This document shows positions 1 to 10,017 of a stretch of 64,000 nt of DNA, one piece after another. How positions within the stretch are numbered: the stretch's first letter is position 1; every line of letters begins with the position of its first letter. Made by a program: the position numbers and the translations under genes. Source of the DNA: Smaragdicoccus niigatensis DSM 44881 = NBRC 103563 (lineage in GTDB: Bacteria > Actinomycetota > Actinomycetes > Mycobacteriales > Mycobacteriaceae); the NCBI RefSeq assembly GCF_000380645.1, contig NZ_AQXZ01000013.1:62001-126000 (forward strand), read 5' to 3'. The notes beneath the pieces were generated by a model. The model did no database searches, had not been told where the DNA came from, and was given only the letters and a program-made list of their open reading frames with translations.

Positions 1-264
1 CACATACAAGTCTTCGAGATACAGGCCGTGAACCCCGTCCCACGTGCTGAAACTCAAGAACCAGACAGCGATTCCGACGACCTCACCAGCCTCAGTAGCC
101 ACCTGGGCGAAAACTTTCGGAGATTTCCCAAATAGTGCAGTTTCCATCTGCGCCGGCGTGACCGTGCATTCCGATGCCAAGCGTTCGTAGCTCGCCAAAT
201 CGTGAATCAGTTCGACGATCGCCGGAACATCGGACATCTGCGCTGGGCGCACATCGTGGGACAT
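1..264 (-). CDS. GNAT N-acetyltransferase, partial (3' end outside window)
   Basis: The reverse strand opens with ATG at 264 and stays open for 88 codons to the window edge. The translation begins MSHDVRPAQMSDVPAIVELI, the usual first strand and helix of a GNAT fold, and ends FLSFSTWDGVHGLYLEDLYV. The FSTW...GLYLEDLYV segment is characteristic of the spermidine/diamine acetyltransferase (SSAT-like) branch, just before the acetyl-CoA-binding loop, which lies off the window. Substrate cannot be stated. It is divergent from the gene starting at 385. Confidence 0.8.
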   Translation of the reverse strand, partial: MSHDVRPAQMSDVPAIVELIHDLASYERLASECTVTPAQMETALFGKSPKVFAQVATEAGEVVGIAVWFLSFSTWDGVHGLYLEDLYV

Positions 265-384
265 ATCTGACGTTCTACCGGACTTCTCGGGCCGCTCGCC
301 GCCGGGACTTGTCCGAGGGGCGGTCCATGATCGACCGCGTCGCCACGAACTCGGCGGCACACACCTCCGGAGAAGGGACCTTCG

Positions 385-1287
385 ATGCAAAACACCTTTC
401 CGAACCCGTCGGACGTAGTCAGCGGACTCCGACTGATGTACGCGGACGCCTACGACTCAGGTCCACACGACACCCTGTTCTCGCTGCTGCTGCATTCGAA
501 CGGCCAACTCGCCGGAGTCGCCAGCGTGCCGGCTCATGCATCTGACGACACCCTGCGAGACTGCGCGCAGGAGGCTCACCTCCGCGCGGCAGCAACATCG
601 ACGGTCCTCGTTGCCGTCTCCAATCGGCCGATGGCTGTGCTTAGAGGCGCAGCAGGCTTCTACGTCGAGCACCCGCAAATGCTCATCGGGGTCGATTCGC
701 TGCAGTCCGGCAGCTGGACGGAGTACATCAGCGGCACGAGCGGGCGGATTGACCGGTCGGCGGCGATCCATGCTGGCAACCGATTCCTCGGACACTGGGA
801 GTTCTGTACGTTCTCGGAGACTTTTAGCCGGGACAAGTGGAGCTTTACGAAGCCGACCAAGTTCAAGTCGATCGAGACGCCGCTCGAACGATTCACCCGC
901 AGCATTTCCGCGGGGCGGTCGTTCCACGACCACTCGCGCACCGGCGGCTTGCTGATCTACTCCGAACACAGCCGTGACGAAGCGATTCGAGCGATCGATA
1001 TCAATCCCGCCCGCGCCATGGAAATATTCGCTGCGGCCGCCAAGGACCTATCCGAGGACGCCCGAATCGAAGCTGTTGTGGCGGCGGGAGTCGCGGCGTT
1101 CTTTGCCGGCAAGCGTTGTATCGCCGAGCATGCCTACCTCGTCGCCGGCAGTGAATCCAAGGAGCACCCGCTGCGGTTCGACGAACGGATGTTGGCCGCA
1201 CTTGGCGCACTGGTCACTGGCGAGGTGAGCGCGTCATCAGCGTCGGAACTCGTGCGGCTCTTTGCGCCGGTCAGCAAGACCGCATGA
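385..1287 (+). CDS. DUF4192-like protein of unknown function
   Basis: A 300-residue soluble protein with no signal peptide or membrane segment. ATG at 385 follows a GGAG-type ribosome binding site. The stretch VLVAVSNRPMAVLRGAAGF, a later GSWTEYISG...IDRSAAIHAG segment and a helical C-terminus (residues about 215-270) with repeated Ala-rich helices recall the actinobacterial DUF4192 family. This match is from memory of the family pattern and is tentative. Its stop overlaps the start of the HNH lipoprotein gene (ATGA), so the two are probably co-translated. No function is proposed. Confidence 0.6.
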   Translation: MQNTFPNPSDVVSGLRLMYADAYDSGPHDTLFSLLLHSNGQLAGVASVPAHASDDTLRDCAQEAHLRAAATSTVLVAVSNRPMAVLRGAAGFYVEHPQMLIGVDSLQSGSWTEYISGTSGRIDRSAAIHAGNRFLGHWEFCTFSETFSRDKWSFTKPTKFKSIETPLERFTRSISAGRSFHDHSRTGGLLIYSEHSRDEAIRAIDINPARAMEIFAAAAKDLSEDARIEAVVAAGVAAFFAGKRCIAEHAYLVAGSESKEHPLRFDERMLAALGALVTGEVSASSASELVRLFAPVSKTA

Positions 1288-1952
1288 CCCGACTCGCGAT
1301 CGTCTGTACTGCCTTGGTGCTGGCGGGTTGTGCTGCAGTCCCGCCGGCACCGGGCAGTCCGCCGCGCAGCGAGATCGAGAGGCTGCTGTCGGCGGTTCGC
1401 GTCGTCGATCACCGGCCCGAGGTTCCCGGCTACGAACGCAGCTGCAAAGTCGGCGACGGATGTGTCTTCGGCCCAGCCTGGTCCGACGACACCGATGCGC
1501 CCGGCGGTCACGATGGCTGCGACACCCGGAACAACGTCCTCGCCGCACAGTTGACGAGCGTCGCGTTCAAACCCGGTACCCATGATTGCGTCGTTCTCAG
1601 CGGAATCCTGCACGACCCGTACTCGGGTGAGGAGGTTGCATTCGATCGGTCTCGCTCCGGCGACGTGCAGATCGATCACGTCATTCCGCTCGCGGCGGCG
1701 TGGGATTTGGGCGCTGCGCAGTGGACTCTCGACAAGAGGATGCGGTTCGCCAACGACCTCGAGGCGAACCTTCTGGCGGTGCGCGGAGACGAGAACCAAT
1801 CGAAAGGCGACTCGACACCGGGCGAATGGCTCCCGGAACCTGCCTACAGATGCTTTTATGTCACCAAATATCTGGCCGCTTCAATTCGCTACGACCTACC
1901 GGTTACTGCCGCGGACTATCAAGCAGTGCAGCGTGTTTCACGCAATTGTTGA
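1284..1952 (+). CDS. Exported HNH-family endonuclease-like lipoprotein
   Basis: 222 residues. The N-terminus is a short hydrophobic signal with lipobox LAGC (Cys about residue 16), followed by a Pro/Ala linker, so the protein should be exported and lipid-anchored. The catalytic core shows DHVIPL, then NDLEANLL and NQSKGD, the His and Asn/Lys positions of the HNH fold seen in secreted actinobacterial HNH/DUF1524 proteins. Four to six cysteines (SCKVGDGC, DGCDTRNN, CFYV, final Cys) fit extracytoplasmic disulfides. The likely role is extracellular nuclease or DNA scavenging; no inhibitor gene is adjacent. It overlaps the upstream gene by four bases. Confidence 0.82.
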   Translation: MTRLAIVCTALVLAGCAAVPPAPGSPPRSEIERLLSAVRVVDHRPEVPGYERSCKVGDGCVFGPAWSDDTDAPGGHDGCDTRNNVLAAQLTSVAFKPGTHDCVVLSGILHDPYSGEEVAFDRSRSGDVQIDHVIPLAAAWDLGAAQWTLDKRMRFANDLEANLLAVRGDENQSKGDSTPGEWLPEPAYRCFYVTKYLAASIRYDLPVTAADYQAVQRVSRNC

Positions 1953-2027
1953 TCATGGTGGCCGGTTCCGACTTTTCGGCGCATTCTATTTAGTACAGCG
2001 ACACATGCTGCTCAACAAGGAGGGGTG

Positions 2028-3116
2028 ATGAGTGTCAAAAGCACTTATCCCGTTCAGCTGATCCAGCCCGATGGGCGACGCGTACTCAATCGCGAGTACA
2101 GCAAGATGGTCAGCGATATCGGGCCGACGCAACTGCGTCAACTGTATGAAGATCTCGTCGTTGTCAGACGAATCGATTCCGAAGCCACCGCGCTTCAGCG
2201 CCAGGGCGAATTGTCGCTATGGGTGCCTCTGCTCGGGCAGGAAGCCGCGCAGGTCGGATCGGCACACGCTCTCGAACGCGACGACTTCGTCTTCCAGAGC
2301 TACCGCGAGACCGGCGTCGCGTACTGCCGCGGCGTTCCACCGTCGGACATCCTGCCGATGTGGCGAGGCGCCACGTTGTCGAACTGGGACCCCTACGAGT
2401 TCAACATCACCAATCCGGGCATCGTGGTCGGCTCTCAGGGATTGCACGCGACCGGATATGCATACGGTGCGCACCTCGATGGTGCTGACATCGCCGTGAT
2501 TGCCTACTTCGGCGACGGCGCCACCAGCCAGGGCGACATGGCCGAGGCAATGGTTTTCGCGAGTACCTGGTCGGTTCCGTTGGTGTTCTTCTGTCAGAAC
2601 AACCAATGGGCAATCAGCGTTCCCGTGACGACGCAGAGCTCGACGCCGCTGGCACAACGCGCGACCGGGTACGGCATTCCGAGCATCCAGGTTGACGGAA
2701 ACGACGTTCTCGCCGTCCTCGCCGTGACCCGGATGGCTGTGCAGCACGTCCGCGAAGGCAACGGTCCGTTCTACATCGAAGCCCTGACCTACCGCATGGG
2801 GCCACACACCACCTCCGACGATCCGACCCGCTATCGGACGCAGGCTGAGCTCGAAGTGTGGAAGGCCCGCGATCCGATCCTGCGAGTGCGCCGGCTACTC
2901 GAAAACGAGGGTCTCTTCGACACTGAGTTCGAGTCGCGAATCCAGGCGAAGGCCGACTCGATCGCCGCCGATCTCCGCGCGGCCACGATCGCTCTCGAGA
3001 CCCCTGCCCCGCTGACCATGTTCGACCATGTCTACTCCACGCCACATGCGTTCCTGGAGGAAGAAAAGGCTGAATACGCTCGGTACCTCGCGGACGGCGA
3101 GGAGGTGGCGTCATGA
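2028..3116 (+). CDS. bkdA: Branched-chain 2-oxoacid dehydrogenase E1 component, alpha subunit
   Basis: About 362 residues, usual length for E1alpha. The thiamine-diphosphate motif is present (GDGATSQGD near residue 163 through QNNQWAIS near 195), as is the phosphorylation-loop-like YRMGPHTTSDDPTRYR. E1alpha with E1beta decarboxylates 2-oxoacids and reductively acylates the lipoyl group of E2. The ATG at 2028 was chosen over the GTG three bases upstream, although both sit behind AAGGAGG (2017-2023). It is first in a tight operon with E1beta and E2. Branched-chain rather than pyruvate specificity is inferred from the E1alpha/E1beta/E2 layout and E2 size; pyruvate (pdhA-like naming) cannot be excluded. 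Confidence 0.9.
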   Translation: MSVKSTYPVQLIQPDGRRVLNREYSKMVSDIGPTQLRQLYEDLVVVRRIDSEATALQRQGELSLWVPLLGQEAAQVGSAHALERDDFVFQSYRETGVAYCRGVPPSDILPMWRGATLSNWDPYEFNITNPGIVVGSQGLHATGYAYGAHLDGADIAVIAYFGDGATSQGDMAEAMVFASTWSVPLVFFCQNNQWAISVPVTTQSSTPLAQRATGYGIPSIQVDGNDVLAVLAVTRMAVQHVREGNGPFYIEALTYRMGPHTTSDDPTRYRTQAELEVWKARDPILRVRRLLENEGLFDTEFESRIQAKADSIAADLRAATIALETPAPLTMFDHVYSTPHAFLEEEKAEYARYLADGEEVAS

Positions 3117-4090
3117 CCATCATGACGTTCGCCGCCGCCCTCAACGCCGGACTCCGCAAGGCATTGGAGAACGACCCGAAGGTGCTCATCATGGGCGAAG
3201 ACGTCGGCACGCTCGGCGGCGTCTTCCGCGTGACCGACACACTCCAGAAGGACTTCGGCAACAACCGCGTCATCGACACTCCCCTCGCCGAGTCGGGAAT
3301 CGTCGGCACCGCGTTCGGTCTCGCGATGCGCGGCTACCGTCCGGTCTGCGAGATCCAATTCGATGGATTCGTGTACCCCGCGTTCGACCAGATCGTTTCG
3401 CAGGTCGCGAAGATCCACTACCGCACCCAAGGGCGGGTGAAGGTACCGCTGACGATCCGCATCCCCTTCGGCGGCGGAATCGGCGCGGTCGAACACCATT
3501 CGGAATCGCCCGAGGCGTATTTCGCGCACACCGCCGGCCTCCGGGTAATGACTCCGAGCAACCCGGTCGACGCCTACTCGATGATTCAGCAGGCAATCGC
3601 GCTCGACGATCCGGTCATCTTCTTCGAGCCGAAGCGCCGGTACTGGGACAAGGCCAACGTCGACCTCGAGCACCCGCTCGGGTTCCCGCTGGACCGCGCC
3701 CGCGTCCTGCGGACCGGCACTGATGCGACGATCGCCGCGTACGGACCGATGGTCGCAACCGCGATGGCCGCCGCCGACACCGCCGAGTCCGAGGGACGGT
3801 CACTCGAGGTCGTCGACCTACGATCCCTGTCCCCGATCGATTTCGACACCCTCGAGTCGTCGGTCCGCAAGACCGGCCGACTCATCGTGGTGCACGAGGC
3901 TCCCGTGTTCGCGGGGCTCGGCGCCGAGATCGCTGCCCGCATTGCCGAACGCTGCTTCTACCAATTGGAGGCACCCGTGCTCCGAGTCGGAGGTTTCGAC
4001 ACCCCCTATCCGGCATCCCGGCTGGAGATGAACTTCCTGCCGAGTCCGGACCGGATTCTCGCCGCCGTCGACCGCGCCCTCGCGGCATGA
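3113..4090 (+). CDS. bkdB: Branched-chain 2-oxoacid dehydrogenase E1 component, beta subunit
   Basis: 325 residues, the normal E1beta length. It has the N-terminal MGEDVG motif (about residue 27), the DTPLAESGIVGTAFGLAMRG segment, the IPFGGGIGAVEHHSES loop carrying the active-site His, and a transketolase C-terminal domain ending in the typical GGFDTPYP. It pairs with E1alpha as an alpha2beta2 tetramer. ATG at 3113 overlaps the E1alpha stop and its own stop overlaps the E2 start, both by four bases, so translation of the three genes is coupled. Confidence 0.93.
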   Translation: MTIMTFAAALNAGLRKALENDPKVLIMGEDVGTLGGVFRVTDTLQKDFGNNRVIDTPLAESGIVGTAFGLAMRGYRPVCEIQFDGFVYPAFDQIVSQVAKIHYRTQGRVKVPLTIRIPFGGGIGAVEHHSESPEAYFAHTAGLRVMTPSNPVDAYSMIQQAIALDDPVIFFEPKRRYWDKANVDLEHPLGFPLDRARVLRTGTDATIAAYGPMVATAMAAADTAESEGRSLEVVDLRSLSPIDFDTLESSVRKTGRLIVVHEAPVFAGLGAEIAARIAERCFYQLEAPVLRVGGFDTPYPASRLEMNFLPSPDRILAAVDRALAA

Positions 4091-5151
4091 CAACGCAGGA
4101 GTTTCGCCTACCTGACCTCGGAGAAGGACTCACCGACGCCGACCTCGTCGAATGGAAAGTCGCCGTGGGAGACGCGGTCGTGCTCAACCAGGTCATCGCC
4201 GAGGTCGAGACGGCGAAGGCGCTCGTCGAGTTGCCATCACCCGTCGCGGGAACCGTAGCTGAGCTGATCGCCAAGCCCGGCGAGACCGTGCTCGTCGGAG
4301 CACCCCTCCTGACGTTCGAGACGGACGAGAAGATGCTCGTCGGAACCGGGCCGAAGAAGGAGGAGTCGACCCGACGACGTCCGGATGCGAAGCCGGCAGC
4401 GCGCAAGCTCGCACGCGAACTCGGCGTCGATCTGTCGGCCGTCCAGACCGACCGGCCCATCACCGTCGAGGACGTACGCATGCCGGTCGTCGGGGTCCGC
4501 CGCGCGACCGCGGAGGCGATGACGGCGAGTGCGAACATCCCGTACGTCACCGAGTTCTTGACGGTCGACTGCACGGCGTCCGCCGACCTCATCGCCCATC
4601 TACGGGCCTCGCCGCACTATGAGGGCGTCCGGGTGACCGCTCTGGGAATCATCAGTCGGCTGTGCTGTCTGTTGATGCCGGAGCACCCCGCGATCAACTC
4701 GCGATGGGCGGATGACGAGATCATCCAGTACACGACGACTCATCTGGGAATTGCCACGGCAAGTCCGCGGGGCCTCTTGGTTCCCGTCATCCGGGATGCC
4801 GCGAAGTTCCGACTCCGCGAGATGTGTCAGGCGATCGAGACCGTCACCAGCGTCGCACGGTCCGGCCAAGCACAACCGAGCGATCTGCGCGGAAGCACCT
4901 TCACGATCACCAATATCGGAGTCTTCGGAGTCGACACCGGAACCCCAATGCTCAATCCCGGAGAGGCCGCGATCCTCGCTCTCGGCAAGGTCGCCAAGCG
5001 GCCGTGGGTTGTCGACGATCAGGTGGTGCCCCGCTGGGTGACGACGCTTGCCTTGTCGTTCGACCATCGCCTGGTTGACGGCGAACAAGGATCCAAGTTC
5101 CTGGCTGCTCTCGGCGACGCACTGTCGGACCCGCTGCCCCTCCTCGGCTAG
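4087..5151 (+). CDS. bkdC: 2-oxoacid dehydrogenase E2 (dihydrolipoamide acyltransferase)
   Basis: 354 residues, at the short end for E2. There is one lipoyl domain at residues 1-80 with the lipoylated lysine at about K44 in EVETAKALVELP, then a peripheral-subunit-binding segment (about 97-131, PAARKLARELGVDLSAV) with a compressed loop, and a catalytic acyltransferase domain ending in DHRLVDG (about 326-332). It transfers the acyl group from E1 to CoA. No E3 (lipoamide dehydrogenase) gene follows; the operon ends in convergence with pntB, so E3 must be shared from elsewhere. Confidence 0.92.
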   Translation: MTTQEFRLPDLGEGLTDADLVEWKVAVGDAVVLNQVIAEVETAKALVELPSPVAGTVAELIAKPGETVLVGAPLLTFETDEKMLVGTGPKKEESTRRRPDAKPAARKLARELGVDLSAVQTDRPITVEDVRMPVVGVRRATAEAMTASANIPYVTEFLTVDCTASADLIAHLRASPHYEGVRVTALGIISRLCCLLMPEHPAINSRWADDEIIQYTTTHLGIATASPRGLLVPVIRDAAKFRLREMCQAIETVTSVARSGQAQPSDLRGSTFTITNIGVFGVDTGTPMLNPGEAAILALGKVAKRPWVVDDQVVPRWVTTLALSFDHRLVDGEQGSKFLAALGDALSDPLPLLG

Positions 5152-5186
5152 GCGGGGGGCAACACAACCCGGACGTCATCAACGCC

Positions 5187-5212
5187 GGTCAGGTCGTCAC
5201 CATCGCCTGACC
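5187..5212. terminator. Weak bidirectional terminator candidate between bkdC and pntB
   Basis: The 83-bp convergent gap contains GGTCAGG (5187-5193) and CCTGACC (5206-5212) separated by 12 bases. A 7-bp GC-rich stem is possible but no T-run follows on either strand, so this is only a candidate. Confidence 0.3.
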
Positions 5213-5234
5213 GCAACGCCGGCGGACCGGCAAC

Positions 5235-6625
<1,391 letters not shown>

Positions 6626-6629
<4 letters not shown>

Positions 6630-6922
6630 TTGCGGTCCTTCGACTTGAACATCCCGAGCATCCGGTCCGTCACGACGAAGCCGCCGATGACGTTCAGGGT
6701 TCCGAACACGACGGCGACGAACAGCACGAGTTGAACCAGGATCGACGGGTGCTGCACCTTGCCCAGCACCACCAGCGCACCCAACACGACGATTCCGTGA
6801 ATCGCGTTGGTGCCCGACATCAGCGGCGTGTGCAGGGTGTTCGGCACCTTGGAGATGACGGCGAATCCGACGAAACCGGACAGCACCAGGATCGCGAGGT
6901 TGGCAAGAAGCGTCTTATCCAT
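6626..6922 (-). CDS. pntAB: Transhydrogenase alpha subunit, membrane part (PntAB)
   Basis: About 98 residues starting MDKTLLANLAILVLSGFVG. Three to four membrane helices carry the conserved HTPLMSGTNAIHGIVVLGAL segment and the final FGTLNVIGGFVVTDRML. In three-subunit transhydrogenases this small protein supplies the alpha-side helices of the proton channel. The ATG at 6922 was preferred over an upstream in-frame ATG at 6952 because homologues start at this hydrophobic segment and a G-rich Shine-Dalgarno-like tract precedes it. It overlaps pntAA by eight bases. Confidence 0.92.
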
Positions 6923-8012
6923 GAAGTCCCCCGGTGATGCACGAAGCGGCAACGATGTCGTCGTTGAAATCGGGCGCGATCTCGCCGTCCTTCAGAATGA
7001 GCTCGAGGAACGACAAGATGTTCTTGGAGTACAGGTCGCTGGCGTGCTCCGGCATCGACGCCGGCAGGTTCAGCGGCGCAGCGATCGTGACGCCGAACTT
7101 GTCGATAGTCTGACCTGGCACCGACCATTCACAGTTGCCGCCGGTCTCCCCCGCGAGGTCGATGATGACGCTGCCGGGACGCATGTAGCGGACGGCGTTC
7201 TTCGTCACCAGCACGGGCGCGGGTCTCCCGGGGACGAGAGCCGTCGTGATGACGATGTCGGAGGCTTTGACCGCGGCTTCGAGTGCAGCCTGCTGCTGGG
7301 CCTTCTCCTCGTCGGTCAGAGCACGGGCATAGCCGCCGTCACCTGCAGCGGAGATTCCGACGTCGAGCCACTGGGCTCCGACTGACCGAACCTGCTCCGC
7401 GACCTCGGGCCGCACGTCGTAGCCCGTGGTTCGTCCGCCGAGTCGCTTGGCGGTGGCCAGTGCCTGCAATCCCGCGACACCGACACCCAGCACGAGAACT
7501 GATGCTGGCTTCACGGTTCCGGCAGCTGTGGTGAGCATCGGGAAGAACCGGGTCGACTCCCACGCGGCGAGAACGACAGCCTTGTATCCGGCGACATTCG
7601 CCTGCGACGACAGCGCATCCATGGTCTGGGCGCGCGATGTGCGGGGCAGCGCCTCCAGCGCGAACGCCTGCACCCCGCGGGCCTTCAGAACGTCGATGAT
7701 CTCCGGGTTGCCCCTCGGATTCAGCATGCCGACGATGGTCTGCCCGGGCCTGAAGCGCCTGATCTCGTCCGGCGACGGCGGCGCGATCGTGAGAACGACG
7801 TCTGCTCGCCAGGGGTCGCCGATCGTGGCTCCGACGTGCGTGTATTCGTCGTCGGCGAAGCGCGCTCCCGCCCCCGCTGCAGTCTCGACAATGACATCTG
7901 CGCGCCCGGTCAAGGCCTCGACGGCCTTGGGGACAAGTGCTACCCGCATTTCACCTGGAGTCGTCTCGCGAACGACTCCGATGGTCGGGCGGGGTGAAGC
8001 CTGGTTGGTCAC
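6915..8012 (-). CDS. pntAA: Transhydrogenase alpha subunit, NAD-binding part (PntAA)
   Basis: 365 residues with a GTG start behind AGGAG about eight bases upstream. It is the soluble domain I: N-terminal VVRETTPGEMRVALVPKAV as in alanine dehydrogenase/PntA, and a central Rossmann segment VLGVGVAGLQALATAKRLGG with VRPE downstream, followed by VITTALVPGRPAPVLVTKNAV. It binds NAD(H) and exchanges hydride with PntB domain III. No membrane helices are fused to it, unlike the second PntA at 44755. It is the first gene of the operon and divergent from the HIT gene. Confidence 0.94.
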   Translation of the reverse strand: MTNQASPRPTIGVVRETTPGEMRVALVPKAVEALTGRADVIVETAAGAGARFADDEYTHVGATIGDPWRADVVLTIAPPSPDEIRRFRPGQTIVGMLNPRGNPEIIDVLKARGVQAFALEALPRTSRAQTMDALSSQANVAGYKAVVLAAWESTRFFPMLTTAAGTVKPASVLVLGVGVAGLQALATAKRLGGRTTGYDVRPEVAEQVRSVGAQWLDVGISAAGDGGYARALTDEEKAQQQAALEAAVKASDIVITTALVPGRPAPVLVTKNAVRYMRPGSVIIDLAGETGGNCEWSVPGQTIDKFGVTIAAPLNLPASMPEHASDLYSKNILSFLELILKDGEIAPDFNDDIVAASCITGGLHG

Positions 8013-8117
8013 GCGTACGTCTCCTGCGCTTCTCGGGCCTCTCGTGCCCGGTCTTTCGAGGCTGAGACTACGTGAGGGTCAGTGGCTCCAAAACGCCCGA
8101 CCCCCGCGCGTCTCCCC

Positions 8118-8129
8118 TAGTCTGAGGCC
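8118..8129 (+). promoter_or_regulatory. Leaderless -10 element for the HIT gene
   Basis: TAGTCT at 8118-8123 is followed by six bases and then the GTG start at 8130. A TANNNT box six or seven bases before the start codon is the usual arrangement for leaderless actinobacterial mRNAs, and no ribosome binding site is present. Confidence 0.5.
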
Positions 8130-8570
8130 GTGGACGGATGCATCTTCTGCAAGATCGTTACCGGTGAAGCACCCGCGATCGTGGTCTACGAGGACGACCT
8201 GGTTCTCGCCTTCCTCGACATTCGACCGATCGTCGCCGGCCACACTCTGGTTATCCCGAAGACGCACTCGGCAACCCTGGATCACCTCGATCCCGACCTC
8301 GCCGCCGATGTGTTCCGCGTCGGGCATCTGCTCGCCCGGGCGCTGCGCCGTTCCGAACTCGGTTCAGACGGTGCGAACCTCCTCATCAACGACGGTCGCG
8401 CGGCTTTCCAGACCGTGCACCATACGCATTTGCACGTCGTCCCCCGCAAGCATCGCGACATCGTGCAATTCGGCATCGGGTTCGTGACCCGACGGCCGCG
8501 GGGCCGCGAGCAGGTGGCCGCGCACATTCGCGAAGGCATTCAACGACTCAACGCAGAGGACGCGCAGTGA
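8130..8570 (+). CDS. HIT-family nucleotide-binding protein
   Basis: 146 residues. N-terminal CIFC (C4, C7) is the zinc-binding pair of HinT-like proteins; the histidine triad HTHLHVV has His at about 98, 100 and 102. Such proteins hydrolyse nucleotide phosphoramidates or related AMP conjugates. The GTG start was chosen from the MDGCIFCKIV N-terminus, which is the family norm. Its stop overlaps the next start (GTGA), so the mycothiol-dependent enzyme downstream is probably co-translated. Confidence 0.92.
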   Translation: MDGCIFCKIVTGEAPAIVVYEDDLVLAFLDIRPIVAGHTLVIPKTHSATLDHLDPDLAADVFRVGHLLARALRRSELGSDGANLLINDGRAAFQTVHHTHLHVVPRKHRDIVQFGIGFVTRRPRGREQVAAHIREGIQRLNAEDAQ

Positions 8571-9376
8571 CTCTCCCGCATGACGAAATTCAAGAAGCTC
8601 TCATCGAGCAGTGGAATGCCCTCGCCACGCTTCTCGACTCGCTGAGTGACGAACAGTGGAGTCAGCCGTCGAACCTGCCCGGTTGGACCGTGCAGGACAT
8701 TGCGAGCCACGTCATCGGAACCGAGTCCTTCCTTCTCGGTGAGACGCCACCGGAAAGCCCGTCCGAACGTGGCGAGCACATCAGGAACCCGGTCGGCGAA
8801 TTCAACGAGCGCTGGGTCTCCGCACTCCGCACGCGGTCGCCGCAGGAGATGCGCACGATTTTCCGGGACGTCATCACGCGCCGGGAAGCCGCGTTGCGCG
8901 GCATGACCGCGGACCAGTGGCAGGCCGAGACCCCATCACCGGTTGGACAGACGACCTACGCGCGGTTCATGCGTGTTCGCGTCTTCGACTGCTGGATGCA
9001 CGAAATCGACATCCGGGACGCGCTGACTCTGCCCGGTCCCTCGACCGGGCACCGTGCACAGGTCGCGTTCAGGGAAATACCGGGCAGCCTCGGGTTCGCG
9101 ATCGGCAAGCGCGGTAAGGCCCCCGAAGGTTCGCGCATCGCCATTCACCTCACCGGCGGTCTCGAGCAGACGATCAACGTCGAGGTCGCGGGTCGTGCGG
9201 CGGTGGTCGAATCGCTGTCCGGGCCCGCGACGACATCGCTGACGTTGGACTCCTTGCTCTTCGTGCGACTGTGCGGCGGTCGCGTCGACCCGGCTGCGCA
9301 GCTCGATGCGGTCCAGATCGACGGAGATGTCGAAGTCGGCCGACGGATCGCCGAGAATCTGGCCTTCACGATCTGA
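8567..9376 (+). CDS. Mycothiol-dependent maleylpyruvate isomerase-like / DinB-fold protein
   Basis: 269 residues with GTG start overlapping the HIT stop. The N-terminal half has the four-helix DinB/MDMPI pattern (LPGWTVQDIASHVIGTESFLLGE near 35-60, then WMHEIDIRDAL near 145), with metal-binding His candidates in ASHV and MHEID. The C-terminal domain (about 180-269) resembles the SCP2-like domain of the TIGR03083/MDMPI group. Members use mycothiol in isomerisation or detoxification, which fits an actinomycete; the substrate is unknown. Confidence 0.82.
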   Translation: MTLPHDEIQEALIEQWNALATLLDSLSDEQWSQPSNLPGWTVQDIASHVIGTESFLLGETPPESPSERGEHIRNPVGEFNERWVSALRTRSPQEMRTIFRDVITRREAALRGMTADQWQAETPSPVGQTTYARFMRVRVFDCWMHEIDIRDALTLPGPSTGHRAQVAFREIPGSLGFAIGKRGKAPEGSRIAIHLTGGLEQTINVEVAGRAAVVESLSGPATTSLTLDSLLFVRLCGGRVDPAAQLDAVQIDGDVEVGRRIAENLAFTI

Positions 9377-10011
9377 TGCGCCTGTTCCTGTCGTCGTATC
9401 GGTTCGGGGCTCATCAGGATCGATTCCTCGAGCTCGTCGGCGGCGGTCGACGAGCGCTCGTGGTGGCGAACGCGTGCGATTCCTGGCCGGCGTCGGCACG
9501 AGCGTCGGCGGTCACCAGCGATGTGGTTCCGCTGCAGAAGCTCGGATTTCAGGTCGAGGAACTGGACCTTCGTCAGTTCGTCGGCGCGACGAATGCACTG
9601 CGGAAGCGACTCGAAACCACCGACGTGCTGTGGGTGCGTGGCGGCAACACCTTCGTCCTGCGGGCTCAATTCGGGCGCTGTGGTGCGGATGTCGTCGTGC
9701 CGGAACTACTGAGGACGGACTCGTTCGTCTACGCGGGCTACAGCGCCGGCGCGTGCCTCATGACTCCGACTCTGCACGGATTAGAGATCGAAGACCCGGT
9801 CGACGAGGTGCTACCGACGTGCGGGATTGATCCGATCTGGACGGGGCTCGGACTCGTCGATCATGCGATCGTGCCGCATTGGGACTCCCCCGAGCTCGGT
9901 CAGACGGGTTCGAAAGTGGTTTCTGAACTGCAGCGACTCGGCGTTCCCCACCAGACCCTGCGCGACGACCAAGCCATCATCGTCGACGACGGCAGCGCAG
10001 AGGTGTTCTGA
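9376..10011 (+). CDS. Peptidase E-like (family S51) protein
   Basis: 211 residues starting MRLFLSSYRFG, with ATG sharing one base with the previous stop (TGATG). The nucleophile elbow GYSAGA places the catalytic Ser at about 123, and VRGGNTFVLRAQF near 87 is the conserved Gly-Gly-Asn segment. S51 enzymes cleave Asp-X dipeptides or act as cyanophycinase-like hydrolases; the exact substrate here is unknown. It closes the 8-10 kb operon and converges with the TIR gene, leaving only six bases. Confidence 0.85.
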   Translation: MRLFLSSYRFGAHQDRFLELVGGGRRALVVANACDSWPASARASAVTSDVVPLQKLGFQVEELDLRQFVGATNALRKRLETTDVLWVRGGNTFVLRAQFGRCGADVVVPELLRTDSFVYAGYSAGACLMTPTLHGLEIEDPVDEVLPTCGIDPIWTGLGLVDHAIVPHWDSPELGQTGSKVVSELQRLGVPHQTLRDDQAIIVDDGSAEVF

Positions 10012-10017
10012 CGGGCG